A DNA stretch of 64,000 nucleotides from Limisoma sp963601185 (GCA_963601185.1 CAVCEE010000001.1:1-64000), one strand, 5' to 3'; positions 17,110-26,416 are shown, counted from the first letter of the stretch. Notes: generated by a model from the letters alone, not told the origin. Program-made: numbers and translations.

Positions 17110-17724
17110 TCAAAGCAGTCCTTGCTCGATGCGTGTGGCTATGCGGTCGATCATACCGTCGGTCTCGTCGATGTCGGGACTCCAGCCGGCTTTGAGGTTC
17201 ACATTGAAGAGGCGGCCGAAGGCTTGGTAGAACGATGCCCGGAACACTCCGAGAAAGGCTTTGATGATGCCGAACGACTGCTGGTTGGTTTCGCGGTTGA
17301 TGAGTTTCACAAGCACACGCGCCTGCTGCCGCGAAAAGCGTTTCAACTCGGGCTTGTACTGGTCAAACACTTCCTTCTCCATCGCCTTGAGGTGCGCCTC
17401 GCGCTCTTTGGTGGTGGGAAGGGTGGCGATATATTCGTAGGTCTCAATCACCGTGGCTGAGATGAGTTTGGCATAGGGCAAGCCTTTGCGCACGTCGCGA
17501 ACCATACGCCAGTAAAACTGCTCCTGCTCTTTGTTCTTGAACCGCTCCGGCGGAAACACAGTCACGTTGTTAATCACGAGCATCAGCGCACTGTCGCCCT
17601 GCTCCGTGCGAAAGTAGTAGTAACCGTGGTAGGTCTTGTTGCGCGGAGAAGGCAGTCCGTCGGTCTCGGCATTGGCGGAAAACGCCAAGGCGAGCATAAA
17701 GAAGAGGATGATGCGCTTCAACAT
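17110..17724 (-). CDS. DUF4294 domain secreted protein
   Basis: A 204-residue protein with a signal peptide (about 1-19, ending S-A-N-A). The mature protein contains a DUF4294 domain, a Bacteroidota-restricted domain of unknown function. Features include a Y-H-G-Y-Y-Y-F segment, a charged middle part with many arginines and lysines, and a block with R-Q-x-x-R-V-L-V-K-L-I-N-R-E-T containing the N-R-E-T motif that is well conserved in the family. I chose the ATG at 17724, since an in-frame ATG at 17781 lies inside the -7 box. A TAATTTTG promoter box lies at 17779-17786. Function unknown. Confidence 0.85.
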   Translation of the reverse strand: MLKRIILFFMLALAFSANAETDGLPSPRNKTYHGYYYFRTEQGDSALMLVINNVTVFPPERFKNKEQEQFYWRMVRDVRKGLPYAKLISATVIETYEYIATLPTTKEREAHLKAMEKEVFDQYKPELKRFSRQQARVLVKLINRETNQQSFGIIKAFLGVFRASFYQAFGRLFNVNLKAGWSPDIDETDGMIDRIATRIEQGLL

Positions 17725-17778
17725 TTGTCGTGGGTTGTTTTTTACTTTTTCCGAATATACCTGTTGTATCTTCGGGTG

Positions 17779-17786
17779 CAAAATTA
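17779..17786 (-). promoter_or_regulatory. -7 promoter box of the DUF4294 gene
   Basis: Reads TAATTTTG on the minus strand, 54 bases before the chosen ATG at 17724. Its position rules out the longer reading that begins at 17781. Confidence 0.55.
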
Positions 17787-17840
17787 AGTAATTCAGCCGA
17801 TACGGCGTATAATTTTATACTTTTTTGGGCATCCTTGCCC

Positions 17841-18794
17841 CTACCGCAACCGCAGATAACTGCCTACACTGAGAATATCCTTTTCGGAAAGGCCGTTGAT
17901 TTTAAGCAACGATTTGAGTTTCAAGCCGTAGGCTTGGGCAATGGAATAGGCTGTCTCGCCGCGGCGCACCTTGTGGGCTTCGACCGAGCCTTCGGGCATC
18001 CGCGAGTTCTTCTCTTGCAGGTAGAGCACCGACCCGGCAGGAAGCATCGCCGCATCGCTGTCGAGGTCGTTGTAGCCCAGCAGTTTACGCTTCTTCATGC
18101 CGTACTCGTCGGCTATGCTGTCGTAGGTGTCGCCTGCATAGACGGTGATGTAGTAGAGTCCCCATTTCTGACTGATTTTGTGCATAATGCGGAACTCGTT
18201 GACTATGTTCATATTCACTGAGTGCTCGAGGGTTTCGTCACCCTTCAACTCACGTCGCTTTGCCACTACCGGCTGGTTGCTGTCATACTTGTACAACTCG
18301 TACATCTCTATGATGTTGACCAATTTGGCGGCATACGTCGGGTCGGTGGCATAGCCGCACTGCTTCAGCCCATTAGCCCACCCGGCGTAGTCGGTTTCCT
18401 TGAGTTGGAACAGCGGCTGGTAGCGTTTGCGCTTGAGGAAGCGCGCGTGGTCTTCAAACGACTCCGCCGCGTCGGCATACTTCCGGAAACATTCGTTCTT
18501 CTCGTCGTCGTCCTGATAGATGCCGTCGCCCGTCCAGTCCTTGTGGCACTTGATGCCGAAATGGTTGTTGCCCTCGGTGGCAAGGCGCGACAGTCCGGCA
18601 CCGCTCTCAAGCAGTCCCTGCGCCAGGGTGATGCTCGCCGGTATGCCGTATTGCTGCTGGTGGCGCACGGCGAGCGAATGCCACTTCTCTATGTAGTTGA
18701 GCCAGTCCATCGACAACGACTGGCACCATCCTTCAGCCATCCCGACAGTAGCCAACACAGCCACCACCGCCAATCTCTGCAACAATTTCATCAT
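17841..18794 (-). CDS. Secreted N-acetylglucosaminidase with two LysM domains
   Basis: A 317-residue peptidoglycan hydrolase precursor. Signal peptide about 1-24, with Gln25 as a likely first mature residue. The GH73-like glucosaminidase domain spans about 30-170: A-Q-G-L-L-E-S-G-A-G (catalytic E63), N-H-F-G-I-K, Y-x-D-x-x-x-S-F-E-D-H-A-x-F-L and the late G-Y-A-T-D-P-T-Y-A. Two LysM domains, about 205-255 and 270-317, bind glycan chains. It should cut the glycan backbone between GlcNAc and MurNAc. Upstream, 79 bases away, is an M16 peptidase gene. Confidence 0.94.
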   Translation of the reverse strand: MMKLLQRLAVVAVLATVGMAEGWCQSLSMDWLNYIEKWHSLAVRHQQQYGIPASITLAQGLLESGAGLSRLATEGNNHFGIKCHKDWTGDGIYQDDDEKNECFRKYADAAESFEDHARFLKRKRYQPLFQLKETDYAGWANGLKQCGYATDPTYAAKLVNIIEMYELYKYDSNQPVVAKRRELKGDETLEHSVNMNIVNEFRIMHKISQKWGLYYITVYAGDTYDSIADEYGMKKRKLLGYNDLDSDAAMLPAGSVLYLQEKNSRMPEGSVEAHKVRRGETAYSIAQAYGLKLKSLLKINGLSEKDILSVGSYLRLR

Positions 18795-18873
18795 ATTCTA
18801 TTGATTTTTACGCCAATACCTTCAATATATCTATTGTTTCCAGCCTCAAAAATCCACTTATTCCGTTTTTGCC

Positions 18874-20097
18874 CTACAAAAACGTCAGGCGCGAGTAGCG
18901 GCCGGCTATCGAGGCTGCCGCCTGGCGCAGTTCTTCTGCGGTGACGGCGCAAAGCCGCTCGGTCATCTCCTCCACACTGTTGACCACGCCGTAGTGCATC
19001 ACGCTCTTACCCATCGACAATGCCACGCCTTCCACACTCTCACTGCTCACGAGCAACTGCCCTGCCAACTGCTTCTTGGCGGCATCGAGGGCGCGCGGCT
19101 TCATCGGAGAGGCGGCAAGGGTGTCGATGGTGCGGTCCACAATCTGCAAGCACCGCTTGGCGTAACGCTCGTCGCTGCCGAAATAGATGCTCATCACTCC
19201 GCAGTCGGAAAACAGCGTCACTGCCGATTCCACGGTGTAGGCATAGCCGTGCCGCTCTCGGATTGCCACATTGAGCAGCGAGTTCATGCCCGGACCGCCG
19301 AGGATGTTGTTGAGGAGCAGAAGTGCGAACTTGCGGCTGTCGTGCATACTGAACGTGGGTATGCCGATAACGGTGTGAGCCTGGTGGCTGTCGATGCGAC
19401 GCTCCTCCACAAACGGCTCTCTCGCCGTCAGCGCAATGCGCGGCGGCTTGGCAAGGCGGCGGTTGAGTCCGCCGAAATGACGCTCGGCAAGACGGAAAAA
19501 CTGCTCCGGCTTCATGCTGCCAAGGCCGAACAGCACCATATTGTCCTGCGTGTAAAGGTTGTCGAGAAACGCCTTGCAGTCCTCCGTGCCGAGGCTCTCG
19601 AGCGAAGCCTCCGTGCCGAGGATATTGTGTCCGAGGGCGTTGCCGGCAAAGAGGATGTCCTCAAAATCGTCGTAGACAGACTCCGACGGGGTGTCGCGGT
19701 ACGACATTATCTCTTCCAGCACCACCTCGCGTTCCTTGTCGAGTTCTCGTTCCGGGAAAGTGGAGTTGAGCACAAGGTCGGCTATCAGTTCCATGGCGCG
19801 AGGCATATTGCCCGACGGAAACAGGGAGTAAACCAGCGTTTCCTCCTTCGACGTGTAGGCATTGAGTTCGCCGCCCACAAGTTCCATACGATTGATGATG
19901 TGCCACGAGCGGCGGCGCTTCGTGCCCTTGAAGATGGTATGCTCCACAAAGTGCGCCAATCCCAGTTTGTCGCCCTCGTCGCGGCTACCGGCATCTACCG
20001 CCACTCCGCAGTATGCCACATTGCCCTCGCGTTGCAGATAGACGGCGCGCAGACCGCACGAAAGGGTGTGGATAATGAAGTTCTTGTCCATCGGCAT
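18874..20097 (-). CDS. M16 family (insulinase-like) zinc peptidase
   Basis: A 407-residue peptidase of family M16, similar to single-domain-pair processing peptidases. The inverted zinc motif H-F-V-E-H (49-53) is intact and a third metal ligand is expected in the E-V-V-L-E-E-I segment (about 120-126). The C-terminal half carries the companion non-catalytic domain. The ATG at 20097 overlaps the stop of the PAP2-like gene by one base (TGATG), which supports this start over an upstream in-frame codon. No signal peptide is evident, so action in the cytosol is likely. Substrate unknown. Confidence 0.92.
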   Translation of the reverse strand: MPMDKNFIIHTLSCGLRAVYLQREGNVAYCGVAVDAGSRDEGDKLGLAHFVEHTIFKGTKRRRSWHIINRMELVGGELNAYTSKEETLVYSLFPSGNMPRAMELIADLVLNSTFPERELDKEREVVLEEIMSYRDTPSESVYDDFEDILFAGNALGHNILGTEASLESLGTEDCKAFLDNLYTQDNMVLFGLGSMKPEQFFRLAERHFGGLNRRLAKPPRIALTAREPFVEERRIDSHQAHTVIGIPTFSMHDSRKFALLLLNNILGGPGMNSLLNVAIRERHGYAYTVESAVTLFSDCGVMSIYFGSDERYAKRCLQIVDRTIDTLAASPMKPRALDAAKKQLAGQLLVSSESVEGVALSMGKSVMHYGVVNSVEEMTERLCAVTAEELRQAAASIAGRYSRLTFL

Positions 20098-20762
20098 CAG
20101 ATGAGATAAACGCAGAGAAATCCGTTGAACACTCCGGCAATCACCTGCCACAGAGTGTGCCGCTCCATTGCGAGGCGCGACGTGCCGAGGATGCCTGCCA
20201 CGATGATTACCACGCAGATGATGGGCATAAGGTCAAACACACCGTCGCCGAAGTTGTTGATTTTGCAGAGCAGACCGATGATTCCGCCGATACCTGCCAT
20301 GTGGGCACTGATTTTCCACACGATGTTGACCACCAGCGACACCAGCGAAGCCACGCCTGCACCGAAGAGAAACATCCACATCCACGTGGGGGCGTTGATG
20401 TTGAACAGATAGAGCGCGGCGACCACATAGCACACGATGATGATGGCATAGGGCAGGAAACGCTCGCGGCGGTTGTTGAGATGCACATCCGTGAGGATGC
20501 CGAAATATTTCATCACCACGAAGAGCACCGCCGGAATCACACAGGTGAGCGCCGCAATGACGGCTATCACGATGAGTTTGTCGGTGGTGAGCAGAATCTG
20601 GTAGGTAGACAGTTGGAACGCAATAATCATGCCGTAGGTGGGCATGAGCATCGGTGACAGCAGTACCGAGAACACCGACGCAACGTAGTGGATGGTGCGC
20701 ATAGTTTTCTGCTCCAATGTCATAATTGTGGTGTTGAGTTCTGTTTTGAGTTTTTCTTCCAT
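20097..20762 (-). CDS. PAP2-like membrane phosphatase
   Basis: A 221-residue integral membrane protein with about five or six hydrophobic segments. It retains weak versions of the three PAP2 phosphatase motifs: N-R-R-E-R-F-L-P (a K-x6-R-P relative, about 101-108), S-A-H (for P-S-G-H, about 151-153) and S-R-L-A-M-E-R-H-T-L-W-Q (for S-R-x5-H-x3-D, about 195-206), in which the final aspartate is replaced by glutamine. It may dephosphorylate a lipid phosphate, or it may have lost activity. It starts one base after rpoN's stop and overlaps the next gene by one base, so it sits inside a translationally coupled operon. Confidence 0.7.
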   Translation of the reverse strand: MEEKLKTELNTTIMTLEQKTMRTIHYVASVFSVLLSPMLMPTYGMIIAFQLSTYQILLTTDKLIVIAVIAALTCVIPAVLFVVMKYFGILTDVHLNNRRERFLPYAIIIVCYVVAALYLFNINAPTWMWMFLFGAGVASLVSLVVNIVWKISAHMAGIGGIIGLLCKINNFGDGVFDLMPIICVVIIVAGILGTSRLAMERHTLWQVIAGVFNGFLCVYLI

Positions 20763-20763
20763 A

Positions 20764-22236
20764 TCACAGTTCTTTACGCAGCCGCGCCACCGGGTAGCCC
20801 AGTCGCTCGCGGTATTTGGCGATGGTGCGGCGTGCTATTGCATAACCTTTCTTGTTGAGCATCTCGCAGAGCACTTCATCGGCGAAAGGTTTCTTCTTGT
20901 CTTCACTCTCAATGATCTTCTTCAGTTCCGACTGTATCTCGCGGGTCGACACGTCCTCGCCCGACTCGTGGCGCATACCTTCGTTGAAGAAGAATTTCAG
21001 CGGATAGACTCCGCCGGGGGTCATTACGTATTTGCCCGAGGTGGCACGCGAAATCACCGACAGGTCGAACCCGGTGATTGCGGCGATGTCCTTGAGCACC
21101 ATAGGCCGCAGTTGCGCCTCGTCCTCGGTGAGGAAAAACGCCTTTTGCCATTCCACGATTGCTCGCATCGTGGAGAAAAGGGTGTGCTGGCGCTGCTTGA
21201 GCATCTTGATGAATGCCGCCGCCGACTCGTACTTGTCCTTGACAAAGCGCACCGACTCCTCTTCGTTGCGGTTGCGCGGCTTGGCTGGCATCTTGTCGTA
21301 CATCACCTTGAACGACTCCTCAATCTGGAGGTCGGGGATATTGTTGACCAGCGTGAGCGTTATCACATCGCCGTCCACATCAACATTGAAGTCGGGGATG
21401 ATGTGCTGGGCCTTCTGGTTGTCGCCGCCGCCGTAGAGGCTTCCCGGCTTGGGGTTGAGCGACTGTATGGCGAGAAGCACTCGGCGAAACTCCTCCTTGT
21501 CGAGTTTCATCGCCGACATAATCTTGTCGTAGTGCTTCTTCGAAAATTCGGGGAAGTACTTGTCGATCACCGCATACGCCCTCAGATTGTCGTCGTTGCC
21601 CGGAAGCCGCTCCAGTTGCAGAAGCAAACATTCGCGGAGGTCGAAAGCGCCGACACCGGCAGGGTCGAGGTCGCGTATCATCTGGAGCACGGCGTTTATC
21701 TCCTCCTCGCTCACGTCGATGCCGTCCTGGAAAATCAAGTCGTCGGAGATGGCGGAGATGTCGCGCGTGAGGTAGCCGTTGTCGTCGATGTTGCCGATGA
21801 TGTAGGCTGCAATCTGTCGCTGCTTGTCGGTGAGGTCCTGCTCGCTGATTTGGTCGGTGAGATAGTCGATGAGGGTGCTCTCCGAGGTGAGTATCGGTTC
21901 GAGCATCTTGTCGTCGGCACTCCGATTGGAGATGTTCAGCCTATAGGCAGGAGTGTCGTCCGCGGGATCGTCATCAGGGTCGTCGGTGTCGCGCGCCATA
22001 GTGGTGTCGGGGGCAATCTCGTTGCTCTCGCCCTCGTTGTAGTCGTCGCCGTCGCTTTCGGCAGCCGGCTCGTCCTTGTCGGCAACCTCAATGGCGGGGT
22101 TGTCGAGGATTTCGTGGCGTACCTCATCCTCCACCTCCAGTTGGCTCATTTCTAGCAGACGCACAAACTGCACCTGCTGCGGCGAAAGCCGCTGCTGTAG
22201 TTTCTGTTCTTGGGTGAGATGTAACGCTTCCTTCAT
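20764..22236 (-). CDS. rpoN: RNA polymerase sigma-54 factor
   Basis: A 490-residue sigma-54 factor, which directs RNA polymerase to -24/-12 promoters and needs an enhancer-binding activator. The glutamine-rich region I (about 1-50, with L-S-P-Q-Q-V-Q-F), an acidic region II (about 50-110), the core-binding domain and the C-terminal RpoN box (A-R-R-T-I-A-K-Y-R-E near residues 470-479) are all recognisable. Region II is strongly acidic, as in other Bacteroidota. It is the first gene of a run rpoN, PAP2-like, M16, glucosaminidase reading left. Confidence 0.97.
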   Translation of the reverse strand: MKEALHLTQEQKLQQRLSPQQVQFVRLLEMSQLEVEDEVRHEILDNPAIEVADKDEPAAESDGDDYNEGESNEIAPDTTMARDTDDPDDDPADDTPAYRLNISNRSADDKMLEPILTSESTLIDYLTDQISEQDLTDKQRQIAAYIIGNIDDNGYLTRDISAISDDLIFQDGIDVSEEEINAVLQMIRDLDPAGVGAFDLRECLLLQLERLPGNDDNLRAYAVIDKYFPEFSKKHYDKIMSAMKLDKEEFRRVLLAIQSLNPKPGSLYGGGDNQKAQHIIPDFNVDVDGDVITLTLVNNIPDLQIEESFKVMYDKMPAKPRNRNEEESVRFVKDKYESAAAFIKMLKQRQHTLFSTMRAIVEWQKAFFLTEDEAQLRPMVLKDIAAITGFDLSVISRATSGKYVMTPGGVYPLKFFFNEGMRHESGEDVSTREIQSELKKIIESEDKKKPFADEVLCEMLNKKGYAIARRTIAKYRERLGYPVARLRKEL

Positions 22237-22304
22237 CGGATTTTTGTCCCTAACGATGGTGCGAAGTTACGCAAAAAAGACCGTAATCGCCCCTTTTTCG
22301 CCCC

Positions 22305-23282
22305 TTATTTTTCTATAAGCAGCGACACGAGCGTCTGCCCCACCGCCTTCAGCGTGGTGCGGTCGATGTGGGCCATCGTGTCGTCGACGGTGTGCCACTG
22401 CGGACAGAAGCCGGTCTCGCTGTCCACGCGCAGGTCGATGATGTCGATGCAGGGAATGCCTACGGCGTTGATAGAAACGTGGTCGTCGGTTACACCGCCG
22501 CCTATCTTCTTCACGAAATATTTGCCGTAGCCAAGATGGTTTGCCACGTTCCACACTCGCTCAACCACGTCGGGAGCAAAACACGACGACATGTATTCCA
22601 CCAGGAAGCGGGCGTTGCTGTCGCCCACCATATCGAGGAGGATGCCGTAGTCGGGCTTCTTGTAGCCGTCGCGGTGCGGATGGCTCGCCCAGTGCTGCGC
22701 GCCGAGCGCCCACGATTTCTCGTCGTCGCCGCCGGCGTTGCCCCAGTCCTCGGCATCGACAAAGAGTACGTCGATGCCCACTTCAGGCTCGTGGTTCTGC
22801 AACAGACGTGCAATCTCGAGGATTACGCCCACGCCGCTTGCTCCATCGTTTGCACCCATCACAGGCTTGGTGCGGTTGTCGGGGTCGGCATCGTGGTCGG
22901 CCCACGGGCGCGAGTCCCAGTGGGCAAGGAGAAGCACGCGCTTTTCCTTTTCCGGATAGAACTCGCCTACGATGTTGCGAGTATGGAGCATCGTGCCGTC
23001 AAACGCCTTGAGGTCGGCGCACTGCTCGGTAACCGTTGCTCCGTAACTGCGCAGTTTTGCAGCAAGCCAGTCGCCACACTGGCGGTGGGCTTCGGTGTTG
23101 GGCACACGCTCGCCGAAAGCGCACTGGCGGTCGACAAAGGCGTAGGCGCTGTCGCTGTCAAAAACGATCTGCTCTTCGCTGCCGTCGGTCTGCGTTTGGC
23201 TGTTCTGCTGGGTTTTGCTTGAGCATCCTGCCACTGCCAACAGTATCGCTGTCAGGGCTATAAGGTATTTGTTTATCTTCAT
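22305..23282 (-). CDS. M28 family lipoprotein, glutaminyl-peptide cyclotransferase-like
   Basis: A 325-residue lipoprotein (lipobox V-A-G-C, C20) with an M28-type zinc hydrolase/cyclase domain. The metal and core motifs H-W-D-S-R-P-W-A-D, G-A-N-D-G-A-S-G-V-G and V-D-A-E-D-W-G, followed by D-D-H-V, match the mammalian-type glutaminyl cyclases described in Porphyromonas and relatives, which convert N-terminal Gln to pyroglutamate on exported proteins. Several exported proteins in this window have Gln as a likely first mature residue, which fits. A plain aminopeptidase is the alternative. The start at 23282 gives the lipobox; a TACTTTTG box lies upstream at 23306-23313. Confidence 0.88.
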   Translation of the reverse strand: MKINKYLIALTAILLAVAGCSSKTQQNSQTQTDGSEEQIVFDSDSAYAFVDRQCAFGERVPNTEAHRQCGDWLAAKLRSYGATVTEQCADLKAFDGTMLHTRNIVGEFYPEKEKRVLLLAHWDSRPWADHDADPDNRTKPVMGANDGASGVGVILEIARLLQNHEPEVGIDVLFVDAEDWGNAGGDDEKSWALGAQHWASHPHRDGYKKPDYGILLDMVGDSNARFLVEYMSSCFAPDVVERVWNVANHLGYGKYFVKKIGGGVTDDHVSINAVGIPCIDIIDLRVDSETGFCPQWHTVDDTMAHIDRTTLKAVGQTLVSLLIEK

Positions 23283-23305
23283 TTCTGCGGTTCGGAATTT
23301 CTTGC

Positions 23306-23336
23306 CAAAAGTAACTATTTTCCGCCGCCTGTGCAA
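23306..23336 (-). promoter_or_regulatory. Promoter of the M28 lipoprotein gene
   Basis: On the minus strand TTG (23336-23334), 20 bases, then TACTTTTG (23313-23306). It overlaps the last codons of the MATE gene, so the M28 gene can be expressed apart from the upstream operon. Confidence 0.5.
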
Positions 23337-24682
23337 GCCGTAGGGAGGCGGCGCATCCCCCTGAACGCCGACCACGCTATCGGGGCGCAGGTGGCAAAGG
23401 AGAGCACGTCTGCCACCGCCTGACTTATCTCCACTCCGAAAAGTCCGAGGCAGTGGGGCAACACGATAATCAGCGGTATGAAATAGAGTCCACTGCGCGC
23501 TGCGGCGGCTATGTTGGCAAGCAGGGGCTTGCGGATGGTCTGCATCAGCATATTGGTGAGGATGATAGTGGGCAGCAGCACAAACGAGATGGCTTGCCAG
23601 CGCAGTGCCACCGCTCCTACGGCTATCACCTCAGGGTCGTGGCGGAACATTGCCACCACTTCCTCGGCAAACAAGCAACTCGTCAGCGCGCACACCACAA
23701 GAAATGCCGTGCCAATCTTCACGCAGTACATAAATCCTTCTTTCACTCGGGGATAGAGGCGCGCTCCATAGCAGAAGCCGCAAAGCGGCTGGAAGCCTTG
23801 TCCGAGACCTATAATCACGGCGAGGATGAAGAAGCAATAGCGTGTCACGATGCTCATTCCGGCGATTGCCGCATCGCCGTAGACTCCTGCCGACACGTTG
23901 AGTGCCACGGTGGCAAAGGCGGCAAGACCTTGGCGAAAGAGCGACGGCGAGCCTCCGTAGAAAATCTCGCGCGCCAGAGTCAACTTGCCGCAAAACCTCT
24001 TCACGGTGATGGCGATGCCGCCGTTGCGACCCGACATGCGCAGGAGGATGAGGAAACCGCACAACTGCCCTGCCACGGTGGCCCATGCCGCTCCGCGGAT
24101 GCCCATTCCAAAGGCGAAGATGAGCAGTGGGTCGAGTGCCACGTTGACCGCGGCTCCGGCGAGGATGCCGTACATAGCCAAAGCGGCGTTGCCCTGAAAG
24201 CGCATCTGGTTGTTGATGGTGAGCGAGGCGGTCATCAGCGGTGCGCCGAGCAGGATGATGCCGAGATACTGCTCGGTGTAGGGCTGTATGGTGGGCGTTG
24301 AGCCGAGCATTGTCGCCAGTTCTGGGAGGAAGATGTGCCCCACAACGGCGAGTACCACTCCCATCGAAAAACTGTAGACAAAGCCTGTCGACGACATCAC
24401 GCGCGCAGCGTCGCCCTCTCTTGCGCCCAACTTGCGCGACATGTAGTTGCCAGAGCCGTGGCCGAAGAAAAAGCCGATGGACTGGATCACCGACATCACC
24501 GAAAACACCACGCCCACGGCTGCCGTGGACTGGGTGTCGATCTTGCCGACAAAAAACGTGTCCGCCATATTGTAGAGGCTCGTCACGAGCATCGATATAA
24601 TCGTAGGCACTGCCATAGTGAGTATCACCCTGTGCACCGGCGCCTGCGTGAGGAATGTGTAGTTGTCGCGATGTCTGTTCAT
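23315..24682 (-). CDS. MATE family multidrug/sodium antiporter
   Basis: A 455-residue membrane protein of the MATE family with 12 hydrophobic segments, in two related halves of about 220 residues. The N-terminal segment P-T-I-I-S-M-L-V-T-S-L-Y-N-M-A-D-T-F-F-V-G (residues 26-46; a pattern widely found in NorM/DinF-like members) is typical. These pumps export organic cations in exchange for sodium or protons. I used the ATG at 24682 rather than a GTG at 24724. It follows the LD-carboxypeptidase gene by 45 bases, so it may be the last gene of the flippase-GT4 operon. Confidence 0.94.
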   Translation of the reverse strand: MNRHRDNYTFLTQAPVHRVILTMAVPTIISMLVTSLYNMADTFFVGKIDTQSTAAVGVVFSVMSVIQSIGFFFGHGSGNYMSRKLGAREGDAARVMSSTGFVYSFSMGVVLAVVGHIFLPELATMLGSTPTIQPYTEQYLGIILLGAPLMTASLTINNQMRFQGNAALAMYGILAGAAVNVALDPLLIFAFGMGIRGAAWATVAGQLCGFLILLRMSGRNGGIAITVKRFCGKLTLAREIFYGGSPSLFRQGLAAFATVALNVSAGVYGDAAIAGMSIVTRYCFFILAVIIGLGQGFQPLCGFCYGARLYPRVKEGFMYCVKIGTAFLVVCALTSCLFAEEVVAMFRHDPEVIAVGAVALRWQAISFVLLPTIILTNMLMQTIRKPLLANIAAAARSGLYFIPLIIVLPHCLGLFGVEISQAVADVLSFATCAPIAWSAFRGMRRLPTACTGGGK

Positions 24683-24727
24683 TATATGTTTCTGTAGATT
24701 GTTGCTTCTTGCGCTATTCAGCACCCT

Positions 24728-25627
24728 TTACTGCTGCGAGAGGGTGAGGCGGACGCTGTCGGCGGCTACCTCGAGGCGTGCGTGCGAGCCTTCCACGATG
24801 GGTAGGTTGTGGTCAACGTGACCCACTGGGAAGTTGTACGCCACTGGGAAATCGTAGTCGGCAACGATGCGCTGCACCATATCGTACATATTATCGAAGT
24901 CCTTCGACGGCTTGTATTCGGTGAACTGCCCCACGATGAGTGCGCGCGTGGAGGCAAGCACTCCGCTGAGACGCAGGTGGTAGAGCATACGCTCGATGCT
25001 GTAGATGGCTTCGTCTATATCCTCGATGAAGAGGATATGGTCCTTGCGCAGGAGGTTGAAGTCGGTCGACAGAAGGCCGCTGAGCACGGCAATGTTGCCG
25101 CCGTAGATCTGTCCCTCAGCCACACCCTGGCGGTTGCGGTGGTCGGGCTCTACGCGGTAGTCAGGCATCGTGCCGGTGAGGATGGCACGGAGCGAGCGGC
25201 TACTTTCGTCGTCGGGATGGTTGGTGAGGTGCTTGCACATAGGCGAGTGGATGCTTGCCACTCCGTCGCGCGCCAAGGCGGCGTGGAAGGCGGAAATGTC
25301 GCTGAAGCCCATCACCCATTTAGGGTCGCGCTGCCACATCCCCGGCTCGAAATGCTCAAGCAGATGCACCACTCCGTAGCCGCCACGACTACAGAGGATG
25401 GCGCGCACCGACTCGTCGGCAAGTGCCTCGCGGATATCTGCCATACGCTCCTCAACGGTGCCGCTGTACGATCCCCACGAACCTTTACAGTGTGGGCATA
25501 CCACAGGGCGGAAGCCCCAACTTTCAAGGGCTTTGCACGCACTGTCAACCAGTTCGTTCTTTATCGCGCTCGCCGGCGAGAGTATCGCTACTGCATCGCC
25601 CGGCTTAAGGGGTCTTGGATATATCAT
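24728..25627 (-). CDS. LD-carboxypeptidase (peptidase family S66)
   Basis: A 299-residue cytosolic serine peptidase that removes the terminal D-alanine from the tetrapeptide of recycled muropeptides. The S66 triad is visible: nucleophile S109 in G-F-S-D-I-S, E202 in F-I-E-D-I-D-E and H270 in P-V-G-H-V-D-H. The R-G-G-Y-G motif (81-85) is also typical. Length is as expected. It starts seven bases after the radical SAM gene. Together with NamZ and the glucosaminidase it makes cell-wall turnover a theme in this window. Confidence 0.95.
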   Translation of the reverse strand: MIYPRPLKPGDAVAILSPASAIKNELVDSACKALESWGFRPVVCPHCKGSWGSYSGTVEERMADIREALADESVRAILCSRGGYGVVHLLEHFEPGMWQRDPKWVMGFSDISAFHAALARDGVASIHSPMCKHLTNHPDDESSRSLRAILTGTMPDYRVEPDHRNRQGVAEGQIYGGNIAVLSGLLSTDFNLLRKDHILFIEDIDEAIYSIERMLYHLRLSGVLASTRALIVGQFTEYKPSKDFDNMYDMVQRIVADYDFPVAYNFPVGHVDHNLPIVEGSHARLEVAADSVRLTLSQQ

Positions 25628-25634
25628 TGGAATG

Positions 25635-26411
25635 CTAATTTACTTGTACTTTTATTCCTTTCTCACGGAACACTGCGGCTATGCGCTCCAACTCGTCGCG
25701 CTCCACCTTCTGCAAATGCTGCTCGGGCGTGGGACGGTCGAGTGAATAGAGCATCACCTCTGCCGGCTCGATGGCAAGATAGGCGTTGAGCAGTGCCTGC
25801 ACCTCGACATCGGTGGTGTTGTCGAAATGCTCGCCGTTGTGCTCGCCGCGCACCATCATAGTCTGGATGATGCACTGGTGGCGAAATCTTTTCAGATGCT
25901 CCACCACCCAGTCCACGGTAAACTCCTTGCTCGCTGGGCGGTCGATGGCGCGCATCGTTGCCTCAACGGCAGAGTCGAGTTTGAGGATGTTGTTGTCCAC
26001 CTTCAGCAGTGCCTCTGCCACACCCTCACGCCCAATCATTGTGGAGTTGGAGAGCACGCTGATCTTGACGTTGGGGAAATACTTGTCGCGCAGGGCTATC
26101 ACATCGTTGACCACGCCGAGAAAGTCGGGATGGAGCGTTGGCTCACCGTTGCCCGAAAAGGTTATCACATCGAGGCGTTCGCCGGCATCCGCCATCGCCT
26201 TCAGTTTGGCTTCGAGGGCATCGCGCACCTCCTCACGCGGACTGATGCCAGCCTTGCCTGCGCCCTGAGCATTGAATCCTGCCTCGCAGTAGAGGCAGTC
26301 GAACGAGCAGACCTTACCGTCGTTAGGCATAAGGTTCACACCCAGCGACGTGCCCAACCGACGGCTGTGGATTGGACCGAATATTGTGTCGTGAAACAGT
26401 ATTGTTACCAT
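25635..26411 (-). CDS. Radical SAM protein
   Basis: A 258-residue radical SAM enzyme. The iron-sulfur cluster motif C-S-F-D-C-L-Y-C (C35, C39, C42) matches CxxxCxxC. Other family elements are S-G-N-G-E-P-T-L-H-P (about 102-111) and V-L-S-N-S-T. The N-terminal stretch F-G-P-I-H-S-R-R-L-G-x-S-L-G-V-N-L-x-P marks a group of uncharacterised radical SAM proteins widespread in Bacteroidota and Firmicutes, perhaps acting on RNA or a cofactor. No accessory cluster motif is seen. It lies between the GT4 gene (5 bases) and LD-carboxypeptidase (7 bases). Substrate unknown. Confidence 0.92.
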   Translation of the reverse strand: MVTILFHDTIFGPIHSRRLGTSLGVNLMPNDGKVCSFDCLYCEAGFNAQGAGKAGISPREEVRDALEAKLKAMADAGERLDVITFSGNGEPTLHPDFLGVVNDVIALRDKYFPNVKISVLSNSTMIGREGVAEALLKVDNNILKLDSAVEATMRAIDRPASKEFTVDWVVEHLKRFRHQCIIQTMMVRGEHNGEHFDNTTDVEVQALLNAYLAIEPAEVMLYSLDRPTPEQHLQKVERDELERIAAVFREKGIKVQVN

Positions 26412-26416
26412 CGTTG

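Noticed and set aside
20692..22155. A long reading frame antisense to rpoN
   Set aside because: It mirrors the rpoN codons; the protein has no motif, and the opposite strand has all sigma-54 signatures.
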